Assembly: GCA_964346175.1 (NCBI GenBank)
Contig: CAYFTG010000001.1
Location: 1-64,000 of the forward strand
DNA: 64,000 bases
Source: DTU032 sp964346175
GTDB lineage: Bacteria > Bacillota > Clostridia > Saccharofermentanales > DTU023
Direction of reading: 5' to 3'
A program made the translations under genes and the position numbers. Every line of letters begins with the position of its first letter. Within the stretch, counting starts at the first letter, position 1. This document shows, piece after piece, positions 34,715 through 43,644 of this stretch. The notes under the pieces were generated by a model, which saw nothing but the letters and a program-made list of their open reading frames with translations, was not told the DNA's origin and made no database searches.

Positions 34715-34740
34715 TAAGGCGCGTCGCCAGACGCGCCTTA
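34715..34740 (+). other. Stable hairpin after the BMP gene
   Basis: TAAGGCGCGTC and GACGCGCCTTA form a perfect 11-bp stem around GCCA. There is no T run directly after, so it probably protects the upstream mRNA from 3' decay. Confidence 0.6.
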
Positions 34741-34746
34741 GACAAA

Positions 34747-34784
34747 CTCGCCGAAATAGCAATAATTATTAGGCGAGATTTTTT
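34747..34784 (+). terminator. Intrinsic terminator/attenuator between the BMP and ABC genes
   Basis: CTCGCC (34747-34752) pairs with GGCGAG (34772-34777), followed by ATTTTTT. The stem is short and AT-rich in the loop, so partial read-through into the ABC ATPase gene is likely. Confidence 0.6.
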
Positions 34785-34812
34785 ATGTCGGTTTAACGAG
34801 GAGGATACGACT

Positions 34813-36381
34813 TTGACAAGCCAAGAGAAAACTGTTGAGAATGTTGTCGAAATGCGACACATCTACAAATCTTTCGGCAAAGTCCAGGCACTAAAGGACG
34901 TCCGACTGGACTTGCGTAAGGGGGAGATTTTGTCTCTCCTGGGAGAGAATGGCAGCGGCAAGACAACTCTCATGAATGCCTTATCAGGCATTTATTTTCC
35001 CGATGAAGGAACAATTACGGTTAATGGCCAGACAGTAGCAATATGCAACCCCAATGATGCGTTTAGCCTCAATATTGGAATGGTACACCAGCATTTTAAA
35101 TTGATTGATGTTTTTACAGCAGCTGAAAATATTGTCTTAGGTTTAGATGGCACAATGACCATCAATCGTAACAAACTTTCTGCGGGTGTAAAAGAAATCA
35201 TTAATCGCTACGGCTTTGAGCTCGATCCTGACAAAAAGGTTTACAACATGTCAGTATCTGAAAAACAAACTGTAGAGATCATTAAAGCGCTTTATCGCGG
35301 GGCTGAAATATTAATACTGGATGAGCCGTCGGCTGTATTGACCCCACAGGAAACTGAAATGCTCTTTGATATCATGCGTACTATGCGCGATGATGGCAAG
35401 TCAATCATCCTTATTACTCACAAACTACAAGAAGTTCTCGATGTTTCCGACCGCGTTACCGTACTAAGACGCGGTGAATATATCGACACTCTTGAGACCA
35501 AAGATGCGACAGTACAGTCCCTTACCGATATGATGGTCGGACGTTCTGTAACTCTAGATATTGACAGGCCGTCTTATCCCGAGGAGGACAAGAAAGAAAT
35601 TCTCAAGGTTGAAAACTTGAGCACCCTCTCGCCCGATGGACACAGAAAAACACTTGACAATATTAATTTCTCAGCTTTTTCCGGGGAGATATTGGGGGTT
35701 GCCGGAATTTCGGGCAGCGGGCAGCGCGAGTTGTGTGAAGCCATTGCCGGTCTTTACCCGGTGGAAAGTGGATCCATAATATATGAGTGTGTGGCCACAG
35801 GAGTTCCGGTAAGAGAAAATCTCGTGGGCATGAATCCAAAGCATATCTCTGCTTGCGGTGTTTCGATGGCCTTTGTACCTGAAGACCGCTTCGGCATGGG
35901 CTTGGCCCCTTCCCTCGACATGGTCGATAACGTTATGCTGAAAAGCTATAAGCAATCACGTGGACCCTTAGTGGACAGGGAAACCCCGAAAAAAGTATCC
36001 GAACAGATGGTGAAAGATCTTTCGATCGTGACACCCAATGTCCACACCCCTGTCAGGAGACTTTCCGGCGGTAACGTACAGAAAGTCCTTGTAGGCAGAG
36101 AGATTCATTCTCAGCCGCGTCTACTGATTACAGCCTATCCGGTTAGAGGCTTGGACATAAACTCATCACATACTATTTATGACCTTCTTAATGAGCAAAA
36201 ATTAAAGGGAGTAGCTGTTATCTTTATCGGCGAAGATCTTGACGTTTTGATGCAAATTTCCGACCGTCTCCTCGTGATGAATAACGGCAAAATCACCGGA
36301 ATTGTTGACCCGCGCAAAACGGATAAAAACGAGATTGGTCTGATGATGGTGGGCACTATGAAGGGAGAGATATCAGCATGA
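34813..36381 (+). CDS. Nucleoside ABC transporter ATPase (two ABC domains)
   Basis: 522 aa with two fused nucleotide-binding domains, the form typical of BMP-type and sugar ABC importers. Domain 1 has GENGSGKTT and ILILDEPSAVLTPQE. Domain 2 has a degenerate Walker A (GISGSGQRE) with the intact signature LSGGNVQKVLVGREI, which is usual in this family. The start is TTG 34813 with GGAGG 8 nt upstream. It energises the two permeases that follow, and its stop overlaps the first of them. Confidence 0.93.
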   Translation: MTSQEKTVENVVEMRHIYKSFGKVQALKDVRLDLRKGEILSLLGENGSGKTTLMNALSGIYFPDEGTITVNGQTVAICNPNDAFSLNIGMVHQHFKLIDVFTAAENIVLGLDGTMTINRNKLSAGVKEIINRYGFELDPDKKVYNMSVSEKQTVEIIKALYRGAEILILDEPSAVLTPQETEMLFDIMRTMRDDGKSIILITHKLQEVLDVSDRVTVLRRGEYIDTLETKDATVQSLTDMMVGRSVTLDIDRPSYPEEDKKEILKVENLSTLSPDGHRKTLDNINFSAFSGEILGVAGISGSGQRELCEAIAGLYPVESGSIIYECVATGVPVRENLVGMNPKHISACGVSMAFVPEDRFGMGLAPSLDMVDNVMLKSYKQSRGPLVDRETPKKVSEQMVKDLSIVTPNVHTPVRRLSGGNVQKVLVGREIHSQPRLLITAYPVRGLDINSSHTIYDLLNEQKLKGVAVIFIGEDLDVLMQISDRLLVMNNGKITGIVDPRKTDKNEIGLMMVGTMKGEISA

Positions 36382-37544
36382 AAAAATTAAACGAAAAATT
36401 TCACGCTGCTGATCTAGGTAGTTCCGGTGCTTCCGGCGGCGATGCTGAGGCTTTGGCTTGCGATTTAAAGCAGCCTTTCGTACGTATTAGCAAACGTGAA
36501 AGCACGACCTTAGGATTCAAGGCCTTCGTTATTGCAGCCTGTCTATTTTTGGCTCTACTTACCGGGGCACTCTTGTTCCTTGCTATTGGCAAGAATCCGA
36601 TTGAAGCCTATAAGACTATCCTTACCGGCTCCTTCGGTACCGCAACTACTTTCCGTCAGACAATTGTCATCTGGGTTCCGCTCCTAGTAACCGGACTGGC
36701 TGTTGGCATGGCTTTTAAAATGAAGTTCTGGAACATCGGTGGAGAAGGTCAGATCCTCATGGGTGGCATCGCAGCTACCGCCATGGTTGTTTATACCGGA
36801 ATCTCCGGCTTTCCTTTGCTGATCCTCATGACAATAGCAGCAGTGATCGGCGGTGGAATTTTCGCAGCGGTCCCCGGCTTTTTCAAGGCGAAATGGGGGA
36901 CCAACGAGACCTTATTCACATTGATGCTTAACTATATCGCCATTAACTTGCTAACCTTTTTGCAGCATCAAAGCGCATGGAAAGCTCCGGGATCAAACTT
37001 CCCCATCGTTAGAGATATTAGCGACCGCGCTGCTTTGCCGACTGTATTTGGCATACATATTGGCTGGATTTTTGCCTTGCTAATTGCTGTTCTCGTTCAC
37101 CTCTACTTGAACAAAACGAAGCAAGGATACGAAATATCCGTTGTTGGTGACTCTATTAATACTGCTCGTTATGCGGGTATGAACACCAACCGAATCCAAG
37201 TCAGGACAGTAGCTCTATCAGGCGCTCTGTGCGGTTTTGTGGGCTTTATGCAGGTCGCAGGTGCTGACGGCACGCTGACACAAAGCACTTCGGGCGGAGT
37301 CGGTTTTACGGCTATTACAGTAGCTTGGCTGGCTAAGCTGAACCCTTTCGCTATGATCATTGTTGCGATGTTCATCGCAGTATTGCAAAGGGGATCTCTG
37401 GCCATTCAATCACAAATGCGCATACCTGCATCAGCTGCTGATCTGCTTACCGGCCTGATCCTTTTCTTCATGCTGGCTACAGACTTCTTTATTGAATACA
37501 AGCTGATTTTCCGCGGTAGCTCACATACACAGGAGGAGGCGTAA
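36378..37544 (+). CDS. Nucleoside ABC transporter permease 1
   Basis: 388-aa integral membrane permease of the BPD_transp_2 family (YufP/NupP-like). About eight to ten hydrophobic segments are seen, with the cytoplasmic coupling region VVGDSINTARYAGMN and the preceding GEGQILMGGI motif. The N-terminal 45 residues are a soluble extension. It overlaps the ATPase gene by 4 nt and is followed after 3 nt by permease 2. Confidence 0.92.
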   Translation: MKKLNEKFHAADLGSSGASGGDAEALACDLKQPFVRISKRESTTLGFKAFVIAACLFLALLTGALLFLAIGKNPIEAYKTILTGSFGTATTFRQTIVIWVPLLVTGLAVGMAFKMKFWNIGGEGQILMGGIAATAMVVYTGISGFPLLILMTIAAVIGGGIFAAVPGFFKAKWGTNETLFTLMLNYIAINLLTFLQHQSAWKAPGSNFPIVRDISDRAALPTVFGIHIGWIFALLIAVLVHLYLNKTKQGYEISVVGDSINTARYAGMNTNRIQVRTVALSGALCGFVGFMQVAGADGTLTQSTSGGVGFTAITVAWLAKLNPFAMIIVAMFIAVLQRGSLAIQSQMRIPASAADLLTGLILFFMLATDFFIEYKLIFRGSSHTQEEA

Positions 37545-37547
37545 ATT

Positions 37548-38519
37548 ATGCAAACTCTTATTAACCTGATAAACGCAGCTGTTCGTTCCGGAACTCCACT
37601 TCTACTGGCAACCAGCGGAGAAATACTTACTGAAAAGTCAGGTAATCTCAACTTGGGTGTCGAAGGCATTATGTACATGGGTGCCATTGGCGGCTTGGGA
37701 GCAGCTTGGTATTTCGAGCAATGGTTCGGCGGAGGTGCCATCGCTGCTGTTGCCTGTTTTGTTATTGCTTTCCTTCTTGGTCTCTTGGGTTCCTTGATAT
37801 ATTCAATCCTGACGACCACACTACGAGCCAACCAAAACGTAACCGGTCTTACCCTGACTATCTTCGGAACAGGCTTTGCCAAGTATTTTGGCGAGCATTT
37901 AGGCAATCAGGCCGGCGGCTATGTTGCAGTTTCTAAAGATACAACAGCCATCTTCAACTATGCACCTTTTGCAGCTCTGAAAGATATCCCCGTTGTAGGG
38001 CCGCTCTTGTTCAGTTATAACTGGATGGTTTATTTAGCTATCGTCTTCGCTCTGATCATGGGCTGGTTTTTGAACCATACACGCAAAGGTCTCATGCTTC
38101 GCTCCGTCGGAGAAGACCCCGCTACTGCCGATACAGCCGGTATCAGTGTTTCGCGTTATCGCTACGGCGCTACTTTAATTGGTGGCGGTTTAGGCGGATT
38201 GGGCGGAATGTACATGGCTATGGTTGGACAGAACGGCATCTGGGCGACTGACTGCGTGTCTGGCTACGGCTGGCTTGCAATCGCTCTCGTCATCTTTGCA
38301 ACCTGGAGTCCTTTACGTGCAATATACTGTGCCATCATCTTTGGCGGACTCGACGTCATGTATATGTACTATCCGATCAAGGGCCTACCAACACAAATTT
38401 ACATTTCACTCCCGTACATTGTTACGATCTTGGTTCTGATTTTCACCAGTATGAGACAGAGCAAAGAACACAGCATCCCTGCAGGCACCGGACTAAACTA
38501 TTTTCGCGAAGACCGTTAA
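37548..38519 (+). CDS. Nucleoside ABC transporter permease 2
   Basis: 323-aa permease (YufQ/NupQ-like), the partner of the upstream one. Motifs are KSGNLNLGVEGIMYMGA near the N-terminus and SVGEDPATADTAGISVSRYR, the coupling segment that contacts the ATPase. AGGAGG lies about 8 nt before ATG. It is the last gene of the operon. Confidence 0.92.
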   Translation: MQTLINLINAAVRSGTPLLLATSGEILTEKSGNLNLGVEGIMYMGAIGGLGAAWYFEQWFGGGAIAAVACFVIAFLLGLLGSLIYSILTTTLRANQNVTGLTLTIFGTGFAKYFGEHLGNQAGGYVAVSKDTTAIFNYAPFAALKDIPVVGPLLFSYNWMVYLAIVFALIMGWFLNHTRKGLMLRSVGEDPATADTAGISVSRYRYGATLIGGGLGGLGGMYMAMVGQNGIWATDCVSGYGWLAIALVIFATWSPLRAIYCAIIFGGLDVMYMYYPIKGLPTQIYISLPYIVTILVLIFTSMRQSKEHSIPAGTGLNYFREDR

Positions 38520-38540
38520 AGCGTGATACATTCGGCCTGA

Positions 38541-38607
38541 TACGTTAGAATATAAAAAACAAATCTAATCACGTCTCTGCTTAAGTGCAGAGACGTGGAC
38601 TAACGTA
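38541..38607 (+). promoter_or_regulatory. Nested hairpin leader before lpdA, containing a candidate -10
   Basis: An inner perfect 11-bp stem (CACGTCTCTGC 38570-38580 with GCAGAGACGTG 38587-38597) lies inside an outer 8-bp pairing, TACGTTAG (38541-38548) with CTAACGTA (38600-38607). The outer stem ends just before AAAGGAG, the lpdA SD. TAGAAT (38546-38551) could be a -10 within TACGTTAGAAT; if so the outer stem would not be transcribed. Confidence 0.45.
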
Positions 38608-38621
38608 AAAGGAGAATTACA

Positions 38622-39983
38622 ATGTACGATGTATTGATCATTGGTGGCGGTCCCGGCGGCTACATAGCAGCCGAAAGAGCCGGTCAAGCCGGACTGAAAG
38701 TCGCCTTATTCGAAAAGAATTCCCTAGGCGGCGTTTGCCTGAACGAAGGCTGTATCCCCTCTAAAACATTTTTAAACTCATCCAAGCTCTACAGCCATGC
38801 TAAAGACAGCCAAGCATTCGGTGTCAGCTCTGAGAATGTATCTTATGATCAATCCAGAGTACTGAAGCGCAAGAAGCGTGTAGTCAAAAAATTAGTAGCC
38901 GGTATCGGCATGACAATGAAGGCCTCTGATGTAGAGGTTGTTTCTGCCGCAGCTGAAATAGAGTCAGCAGATGAGGGACAATTCACAGTTTCTGCTGCGG
39001 GCGAATCCTACTCCGGAAAGCATCTGATCATCGCCACAGGATCTGAACCTCTAATCCCCCCTATTGAAGGCGTTAAAGAACATTTAGGATCTACCGTTAT
39101 TACAAATCGTGAAATCCTTGACCTAGATGAAATCCCGGAAAGACTCGTCGTCATCGGTGGCGGCGTCATCGGCCTGGAGATGGCCTGCTATTATCAGACA
39201 GTGGGTAGCAAGGTAACTGTAGTCGAAATGCTGGATCATATCGCCGGCAATGTCGATCCCGATATCGGAAAACTGCTCCAAGAAGTCTACGAGAAGCAAG
39301 GCATGGAATTCCACTTGAACGCCAGAGTAATGTCCGTCTCCGGAAATGATGTCACATTTGAAAAGGACGGCCAAACACAGACCGTCAGTGGCGACAAGAT
39401 CTTGCTTTCCACAGGGCGCAGACCGGTAACACAGAGCTTTGGCCTTGAGAATCTGGCTGTTGAAGTCGAGCGTGGCGCTGTTGTGGTCAACGATAAATGT
39501 GAAACCTCTGTCCCGGGCGTCTACGCCGTTGGCGACGTTCTCGGCGGTTATATGTTGGCTCACGTCGCTTACCGCGAAGGTGAAGTCGCTGTCAATAATA
39601 TCCTGGGAAATGAAGACCACATGAGTACCGCAGCTATTCCCTCAGTTATCTACACTGATCCTGAAGTCGCTTGGGTCGGCAAGACTGAACAGGAAATGAA
39701 AGATGCCGGTCGGAATCCTAAGGTAGTTGAATTGCCTATGGCTTTCTCCGGTCGTTACGTTGCTGAAACCGAGCGCGGAACCGGCATCTGCAAGGTCATT
39801 CTCGATGCAGATACGGACACCTTGGCCGGAGTACACCTGATGTGTCAGTACGCGTCGGAAATCATTCTGGCATTTGGTGTCATGATTGAAGAAAAAATGA
39901 CACTGACCGAGATGAAAAGGATTATCTTCCCCCACCCGACAGTGGCTGAAATAGTCCGAGAGGCACTCTTCAAATTCGAGTAA
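38622..39983 (+). CDS. lpdA: Dihydrolipoyl dehydrogenase
   Basis: FAD- and NAD-dependent disulfide oxidoreductase that reoxidises dihydrolipoyl groups; 453 aa. FAD site GGGPGGYIAAE (8-18), redox pair GGVCLNEGCIPSK, NAD site VVIGGGVIGLEMA, the second FAD motif VYAVGDV, and the dimer-interface FPHPTVAE with catalytic His and Glu are all present. No E1, E2 or gcv gene is adjacent, so the complex it serves (perhaps glycine cleavage) is encoded elsewhere. It probably works with LplA at 6410. Confidence 0.94.
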   Translation: MYDVLIIGGGPGGYIAAERAGQAGLKVALFEKNSLGGVCLNEGCIPSKTFLNSSKLYSHAKDSQAFGVSSENVSYDQSRVLKRKKRVVKKLVAGIGMTMKASDVEVVSAAAEIESADEGQFTVSAAGESYSGKHLIIATGSEPLIPPIEGVKEHLGSTVITNREILDLDEIPERLVVIGGGVIGLEMACYYQTVGSKVTVVEMLDHIAGNVDPDIGKLLQEVYEKQGMEFHLNARVMSVSGNDVTFEKDGQTQTVSGDKILLSTGRRPVTQSFGLENLAVEVERGAVVVNDKCETSVPGVYAVGDVLGGYMLAHVAYREGEVAVNNILGNEDHMSTAAIPSVIYTDPEVAWVGKTEQEMKDAGRNPKVVELPMAFSGRYVAETERGTGICKVILDADTDTLAGVHLMCQYASEIILAFGVMIEEKMTLTEMKRIIFPHPTVAEIVREALFKFE

Positions 39984-40055
39984 ATGGTCAGCTGTAACAC
40001 GCTCAGGCCCAAGGGGCTGTGCTAAACTTAAGTATATTAGTTATGGAGGATACTC

Positions 40056-40436
40056 ATGAAACGAGACATTATTAACACCGACGCAGCTCCCGCTGCAATT
40101 GGACCTTATTCTCAAGCAGTATGCGCTGATAAGCTGCTGTTTGTTTCCGGGCAACTGGGAATTGATGCAAAGACCGGCGAAATGCCTGATTCAGTAGAAG
40201 AGCAAACCAAGTTGGCTCTGAATAACCTCGACGCCATCTTAAAGGCAGCAGGATCGTCTGCAGCCGATGTCGTAAAAACAACAGTCTTATTAGCCGACAT
40301 GGCTGACTTCGCTGTCGTCAACGAGCTGTACGGAGATTATTTTCCCAGCCCTTACCCTGCTCGAGCGTGCTTTGCAGTAAAAACTTTGCCCAAGAACGGC
40401 AAGGTTGAGATCGAATGTATCGCAATCCGCAGATAA
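40056..40436 (+). CDS. ridA: RidA family reactive-intermediate deaminase
   Basis: 126-aa trimeric enzyme that hydrolyses enamine/imine intermediates from PLP enzymes. Conserved segments are APAAIGPYSQAV, LFVSGQLGID, and the substrate-binding arginine in YPARACFAVKTLPKNGKVEIE. GGAGG precedes ATG. It is a single gene between lpdA and mgtE, with its own terminator. Confidence 0.95.
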   Translation: MKRDIINTDAAPAAIGPYSQAVCADKLLFVSGQLGIDAKTGEMPDSVEEQTKLALNNLDAILKAAGSSAADVVKTTVLLADMADFAVVNELYGDYFPSPYPARACFAVKTLPKNGKVEIECIAIRR

Positions 40437-40461
40437 GAGATTGCTGAAAACGTTTTATCAG

Positions 40462-40498
40462 AAAGCCTGCCGCAGATAGAGTTTCGGCAGGCTTTTTA
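40462..40498 (+). terminator. Terminator after ridA
   Basis: AAAGCCTGCCG (40462-40472) and CGGCAGGCTTT (40485-40495) make an 11-bp perfect stem, followed by TT and then ACTT. Confidence 0.88.
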
Positions 40499-40537
40499 CT
40501 TGAATAGAATCAATTTCAATACTTAGGTGGTAGTAAG

Positions 40538-41929
40538 ATGGCAGATCAAAAGCAGACTCAACTATTTGAAAACCGCAAATATGACGACAGAGAGTATATC
40601 CAATATCTGACGGAGCTTTTGGAGCTACAAAACTTCCCTAAACTGCGTGCAGAGCTGGAAGACGACAATGAAGTCGATATCGCAAACTTTCTGGACACAT
40701 TATCTGACGAAAAAATCGCTTTGGTGTTCCGTATGTTGCCCAAAGACATGGGGGCTGAAGTATTTGCCCACTTATCGCCTGAAGCGCAATACAACGTGGC
40801 ACACGCCTTTTCTGACGCAGAGACCACACAGCTTGTGGCCGAGCTGTTCGTAGATGACGCCGTCGATTTCCTGGAAGAAATGCCAGCGAATCTGGTCACG
40901 CGTGTTCTGCGTCTGACTAGCCCTCAAAAACGACAAATAATCAATCGCATTTTACAGTATCCGGAGAATTCGGCCGGCAGCATAATGACGACTGAATATA
41001 CCAGTTTCCGCAAAAACATGACAGTAGGCGAGTCTTTGGAATACTTGCGACGGTTCGGCCACAACAAGGAGACCATCTATACTTGCTATGTTACTAACCC
41101 GAGCCGCATTCTTGAAGGTGTCATTTCTGTCAAAACGCTGCTCTTAGCTGACGATTCTGAAATTATTGCTGACCTGATGGATACAGATGTAATAAGCGCG
41201 CACACGAGTGATGATCAGGAAGATGTAGCTTTGCTTTTTCACAAATATGATTTCCTCGCGGTACCGGTTGTGGATATCGAAAACAGACTGGTCGGGATTA
41301 TCACCGTAGACGACGCTGTTGATATTATTCAGGCCGAGACCACGGAAGACTTCGCCAAGATGGCTGCAATCGGCCCTTATGAAACAGCCTATATGAGGAG
41401 CAGCATCTGGAACATGGGTCGCAATCGCATCGTCTGGCTTCTAATCCTGATGGTTTCGGCCATTTTTTCCGGCCTGATCATCCAGAATTTCGAAGGTGCT
41501 CTCTTGCTTTATCCGATCCTTTTCAGCTTTGTACCCATGCTGACCGCAGCAGGAGGAAATGTCGGTGCCCAGAGCAGCACTCTGATTATCCGTGGCATGG
41601 CTGTGGGTGAAATTAATTTTCGCGATATCGCTAAAGTCATCTGGAAAGAGTTCCGTGTGGGAATACTTCTGGGCCTCGCCTTGGCTATGATCAATTTTTT
41701 GCGGATTGTCATTTTTTACGATAACCTTTTGATTGCTATCGTCTTATCAGCATCGATGTTTTTCACTGTTGTACTGGCTGCTGTGATTGGTTGCTCCTTG
41801 CCGATGCTGGCCAAGGCAGTAAACATCGATCCCGCGATTATGGCAACGCCCTTCATAACAACCTTGGTGGATTTGACGGCTTTAATGGTTTACTTCCTCA
41901 TTGCTACCGCTTTACTGCCCGGCCTCTAG
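40538..41929 (+). CDS. mgtE: Magnesium transporter MgtE
   Basis: 463-aa Mg2+ channel/transporter. The N-terminal domain (about 25-130) has the MgtE superhelical repeats, residues about 135-260 hold two CBS domains (SAGSIMTTEY and FLAVPVVD..NRLVGIITVDDAVD), and five membrane segments fill about 285-460, with the pore motif AAGGNVGAQSS. The cytoplasmic domains close the channel when Mg2+ is high. No M-box riboswitch fits in the 39-nt space upstream. Confidence 0.94.
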   Translation: MADQKQTQLFENRKYDDREYIQYLTELLELQNFPKLRAELEDDNEVDIANFLDTLSDEKIALVFRMLPKDMGAEVFAHLSPEAQYNVAHAFSDAETTQLVAELFVDDAVDFLEEMPANLVTRVLRLTSPQKRQIINRILQYPENSAGSIMTTEYTSFRKNMTVGESLEYLRRFGHNKETIYTCYVTNPSRILEGVISVKTLLLADDSEIIADLMDTDVISAHTSDDQEDVALLFHKYDFLAVPVVDIENRLVGIITVDDAVDIIQAETTEDFAKMAAIGPYETAYMRSSIWNMGRNRIVWLLILMVSAIFSGLIIQNFEGALLLYPILFSFVPMLTAAGGNVGAQSSTLIIRGMAVGEINFRDIAKVIWKEFRVGILLGLALAMINFLRIVIFYDNLLIAIVLSASMFFTVVLAAVIGCSLPMLAKAVNIDPAIMATPFITTLVDLTALMVYFLIATALLPGL

Positions 41930-41977
41930 TTTCGCCGTGAGTGCCGTAATGCATGTTCTAAGGCGCTTCCAAGCTTG

Positions 41978-41986
41978 TGGTATAAT
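41978..41986 (+). promoter_or_regulatory. Extended -10 promoter for the zinc-ribbon gene
   Basis: TGGTATAAT provides a TGn extended -10 with a consensus TATAAT at 41981-41986, 20 nt before the start codon. The -35 match is poor. Confidence 0.55.
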
Positions 41987-42006
41987 AGCTGTGGAGGCTG
42001 AAAATA

Positions 42007-42210
42007 ATGAACCTAATAAAAACAACTACAACCAGACGTCGCATGAAGTATGGAGCTTTGCGAAAGAATTCGGTTCAGGAAACTAAATCGGATGCTTATT
42101 TGTGCCCTAATTGCAAAAAGCTCGTCAGCTACGTCCCTGTATATACCCTGAGACGCTGTGTCTACTGCAATCAGGAATTAATCTGGGAAAACGAATCAAC
42201 TGCAAACTAG
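42007..42210 (+). CDS. Small zinc-ribbon protein
   Basis: 67-aa basic protein. Two CxxC pairs, CPNC and CVYC, separated by about 19 residues, form a zinc ribbon. The N-terminal third is Thr/Arg/Lys-rich. GGAGG lies 9 nt before ATG, and an extended -10 promoter lies just upstream, so it is expressed separately from mgtE. Function is unknown; it may bind nucleic acid or a ribosomal partner. Confidence 0.7.
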   Translation: MNLIKTTTTRRRMKYGALRKNSVQETKSDAYLCPNCKKLVSYVPVYTLRRCVYCNQELIWENESTAN

Positions 42211-42273
42211 TTCCTTCTTCTAATAGATCAATCTTTCGGCATTCAAAATTTAATAATTTTCAGTTATATAAGT

Positions 42274-42310
42274 CAAAAAAACCACGCTGGAGATTTGCTC
42301 TAACGTGGTT
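42274..42310 (-). terminator. Terminator of the DHHW lipoprotein gene
   Basis: AAACCACG and CGTGGTTT pair around a 15-17-nt loop; read leftward a run of T follows (42280-42274). It lies just downstream of the minus-strand stop at 42337. Confidence 0.75.
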
Positions 42311-42336
42311 TATTAACGGATAAATATAGATAAAAC

Positions 42337-43509
42337 CTAAGGCTGTATGATTTGATCAAAACCTGCCGTCCAGGTGGGGTTCGCAGTTGCAAGTGCGTAA
42401 TTAGTGACCAATACCTCATCAATTCCTTCTGAGCTGACAAACTGAGGAACGCTGCCCTTGAAATGGCGCGGATCTACCTCGTAGACATATTCGTAATTAT
42501 TTGCTAAATGTGGCAGAAGGGCTTTTGCGAAAGAGTCTTTAATTACGAGAATCTTCTTACCGTTTTTGACACCGCTAGTTATCTGCATTAGAGGAGCATC
42601 ACCTCCGGAGAAGGCCATGTATTTCTCATTACTGTCGGGATTCCAGGTGGTAGCCAATAGATGCATCTGATAGCCCCCGGACTTGACCGAGTCAGGATAA
42701 ATCCAAGCACTAGCTTCATAATCTTTCGGACGGTAGACGGTTACGTTGTCCGCCTTTATCGCGGCTTTGCCTTCACCATAAGAATAAAGATATCCATAGA
42801 AGGGGCCGAGGTCATGTTCTTCATACTCGCTCAGCGGCAAAGCTTCTTGGCCGGAATCTTTACAAAACGCGACGTAACCATAATAGGCTCCGAGACCGGT
42901 CCAGTGGTGATCTGTCTTGAAATAAATATACTCTTCGTAATGCTGCAGCATTTGATCGTAGGCGTCTATTGGGATGATGTTGTCCTTTAAGCCGTCATAA
43001 ATCATATTAATGGCTGTGCGTTGGGAGTGACTGCCAGTATGGTAATCGGCCGGAGTATAAAACTCGCTCGAAGTGGGAACAATCATGCTGTACAAAGTAA
43101 CCGTTGCAGGTAAATTGTCGCGAAGTTTATTAATGCGTGCTGAATAGTTGGAAATTCCTGTTTCGTTCAGGCCGAAGAGTTCCATGATGCGATCATTCAT
43201 AATCATGACGCCTTGGTTGAAGCTGGGAGTACCCTCAACATCTTCAGGATTCTCTACTCTTGGCTCTGTAGGCTGGGTAGTCGTGCTGCTTGGCTGCGTA
43301 GTATTCGGAGTATTCGTCTCGCCACCTGTTTCGACCGGGTCAGTAGATTCATTCGGATCAGCAGGATCAGAAGGATCGACGCTTCCCGTCTCACTTTCTG
43401 TCTTCTTTGGTTCCGGATTCAGAATATCTGCCGGATCTTTGGCGCAGGCACTTACTGCACTCAAAAATAATGACAATGCCAGAATGAGTAGTAGAAGCTT
43501 TTTTTTCAT
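42337..43509 (-). CDS. DHHW family lipoprotein
   Basis: 390 aa. A lipoprotein signal ends at VSAC (about residue 22), followed by a 70-residue Thr/Ser/Pro/Asp-rich tether. The domain has YFKTDHHWTGLGAYYGY, the DHHW motif, and VIKDSFAKALLPHL, giving a fold related to SGNH/AlgX-type acetylation proteins. Family members are surface proteins, some linked to polysaccharide modification; no MBOAT acyltransferase is adjacent. AAGGAG lies about 11 nt before ATG. The DUF218 gene lies upstream on the same strand. Confidence 0.78.
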   Translation of the reverse strand: MKKKLLLLILALSLFLSAVSACAKDPADILNPEPKKTESETGSVDPSDPADPNESTDPVETGGETNTPNTTQPSSTTTQPTEPRVENPEDVEGTPSFNQGVMIMNDRIMELFGLNETGISNYSARINKLRDNLPATVTLYSMIVPTSSEFYTPADYHTGSHSQRTAINMIYDGLKDNIIPIDAYDQMLQHYEEYIYFKTDHHWTGLGAYYGYVAFCKDSGQEALPLSEYEEHDLGPFYGYLYSYGEGKAAIKADNVTVYRPKDYEASAWIYPDSVKSGGYQMHLLATTWNPDSNEKYMAFSGGDAPLMQITSGVKNGKKILVIKDSFAKALLPHLANNYEYVYEVDPRHFKGSVPQFVSSEGIDEVLVTNYALATANPTWTAGFDQIIQP

Positions 43510-43644
43510 AAGTGTTCGTTCTCCTTAAAATTAATTGAGAATAGATATGTATCCCTAAGCTCTTATCTGTCTAGCAGACACATAAGCTAATCTTAGCATA
43601 TAGCGTAAAGAGCGGAGCTAATTATAATTGCGAAAAAGCAAATC

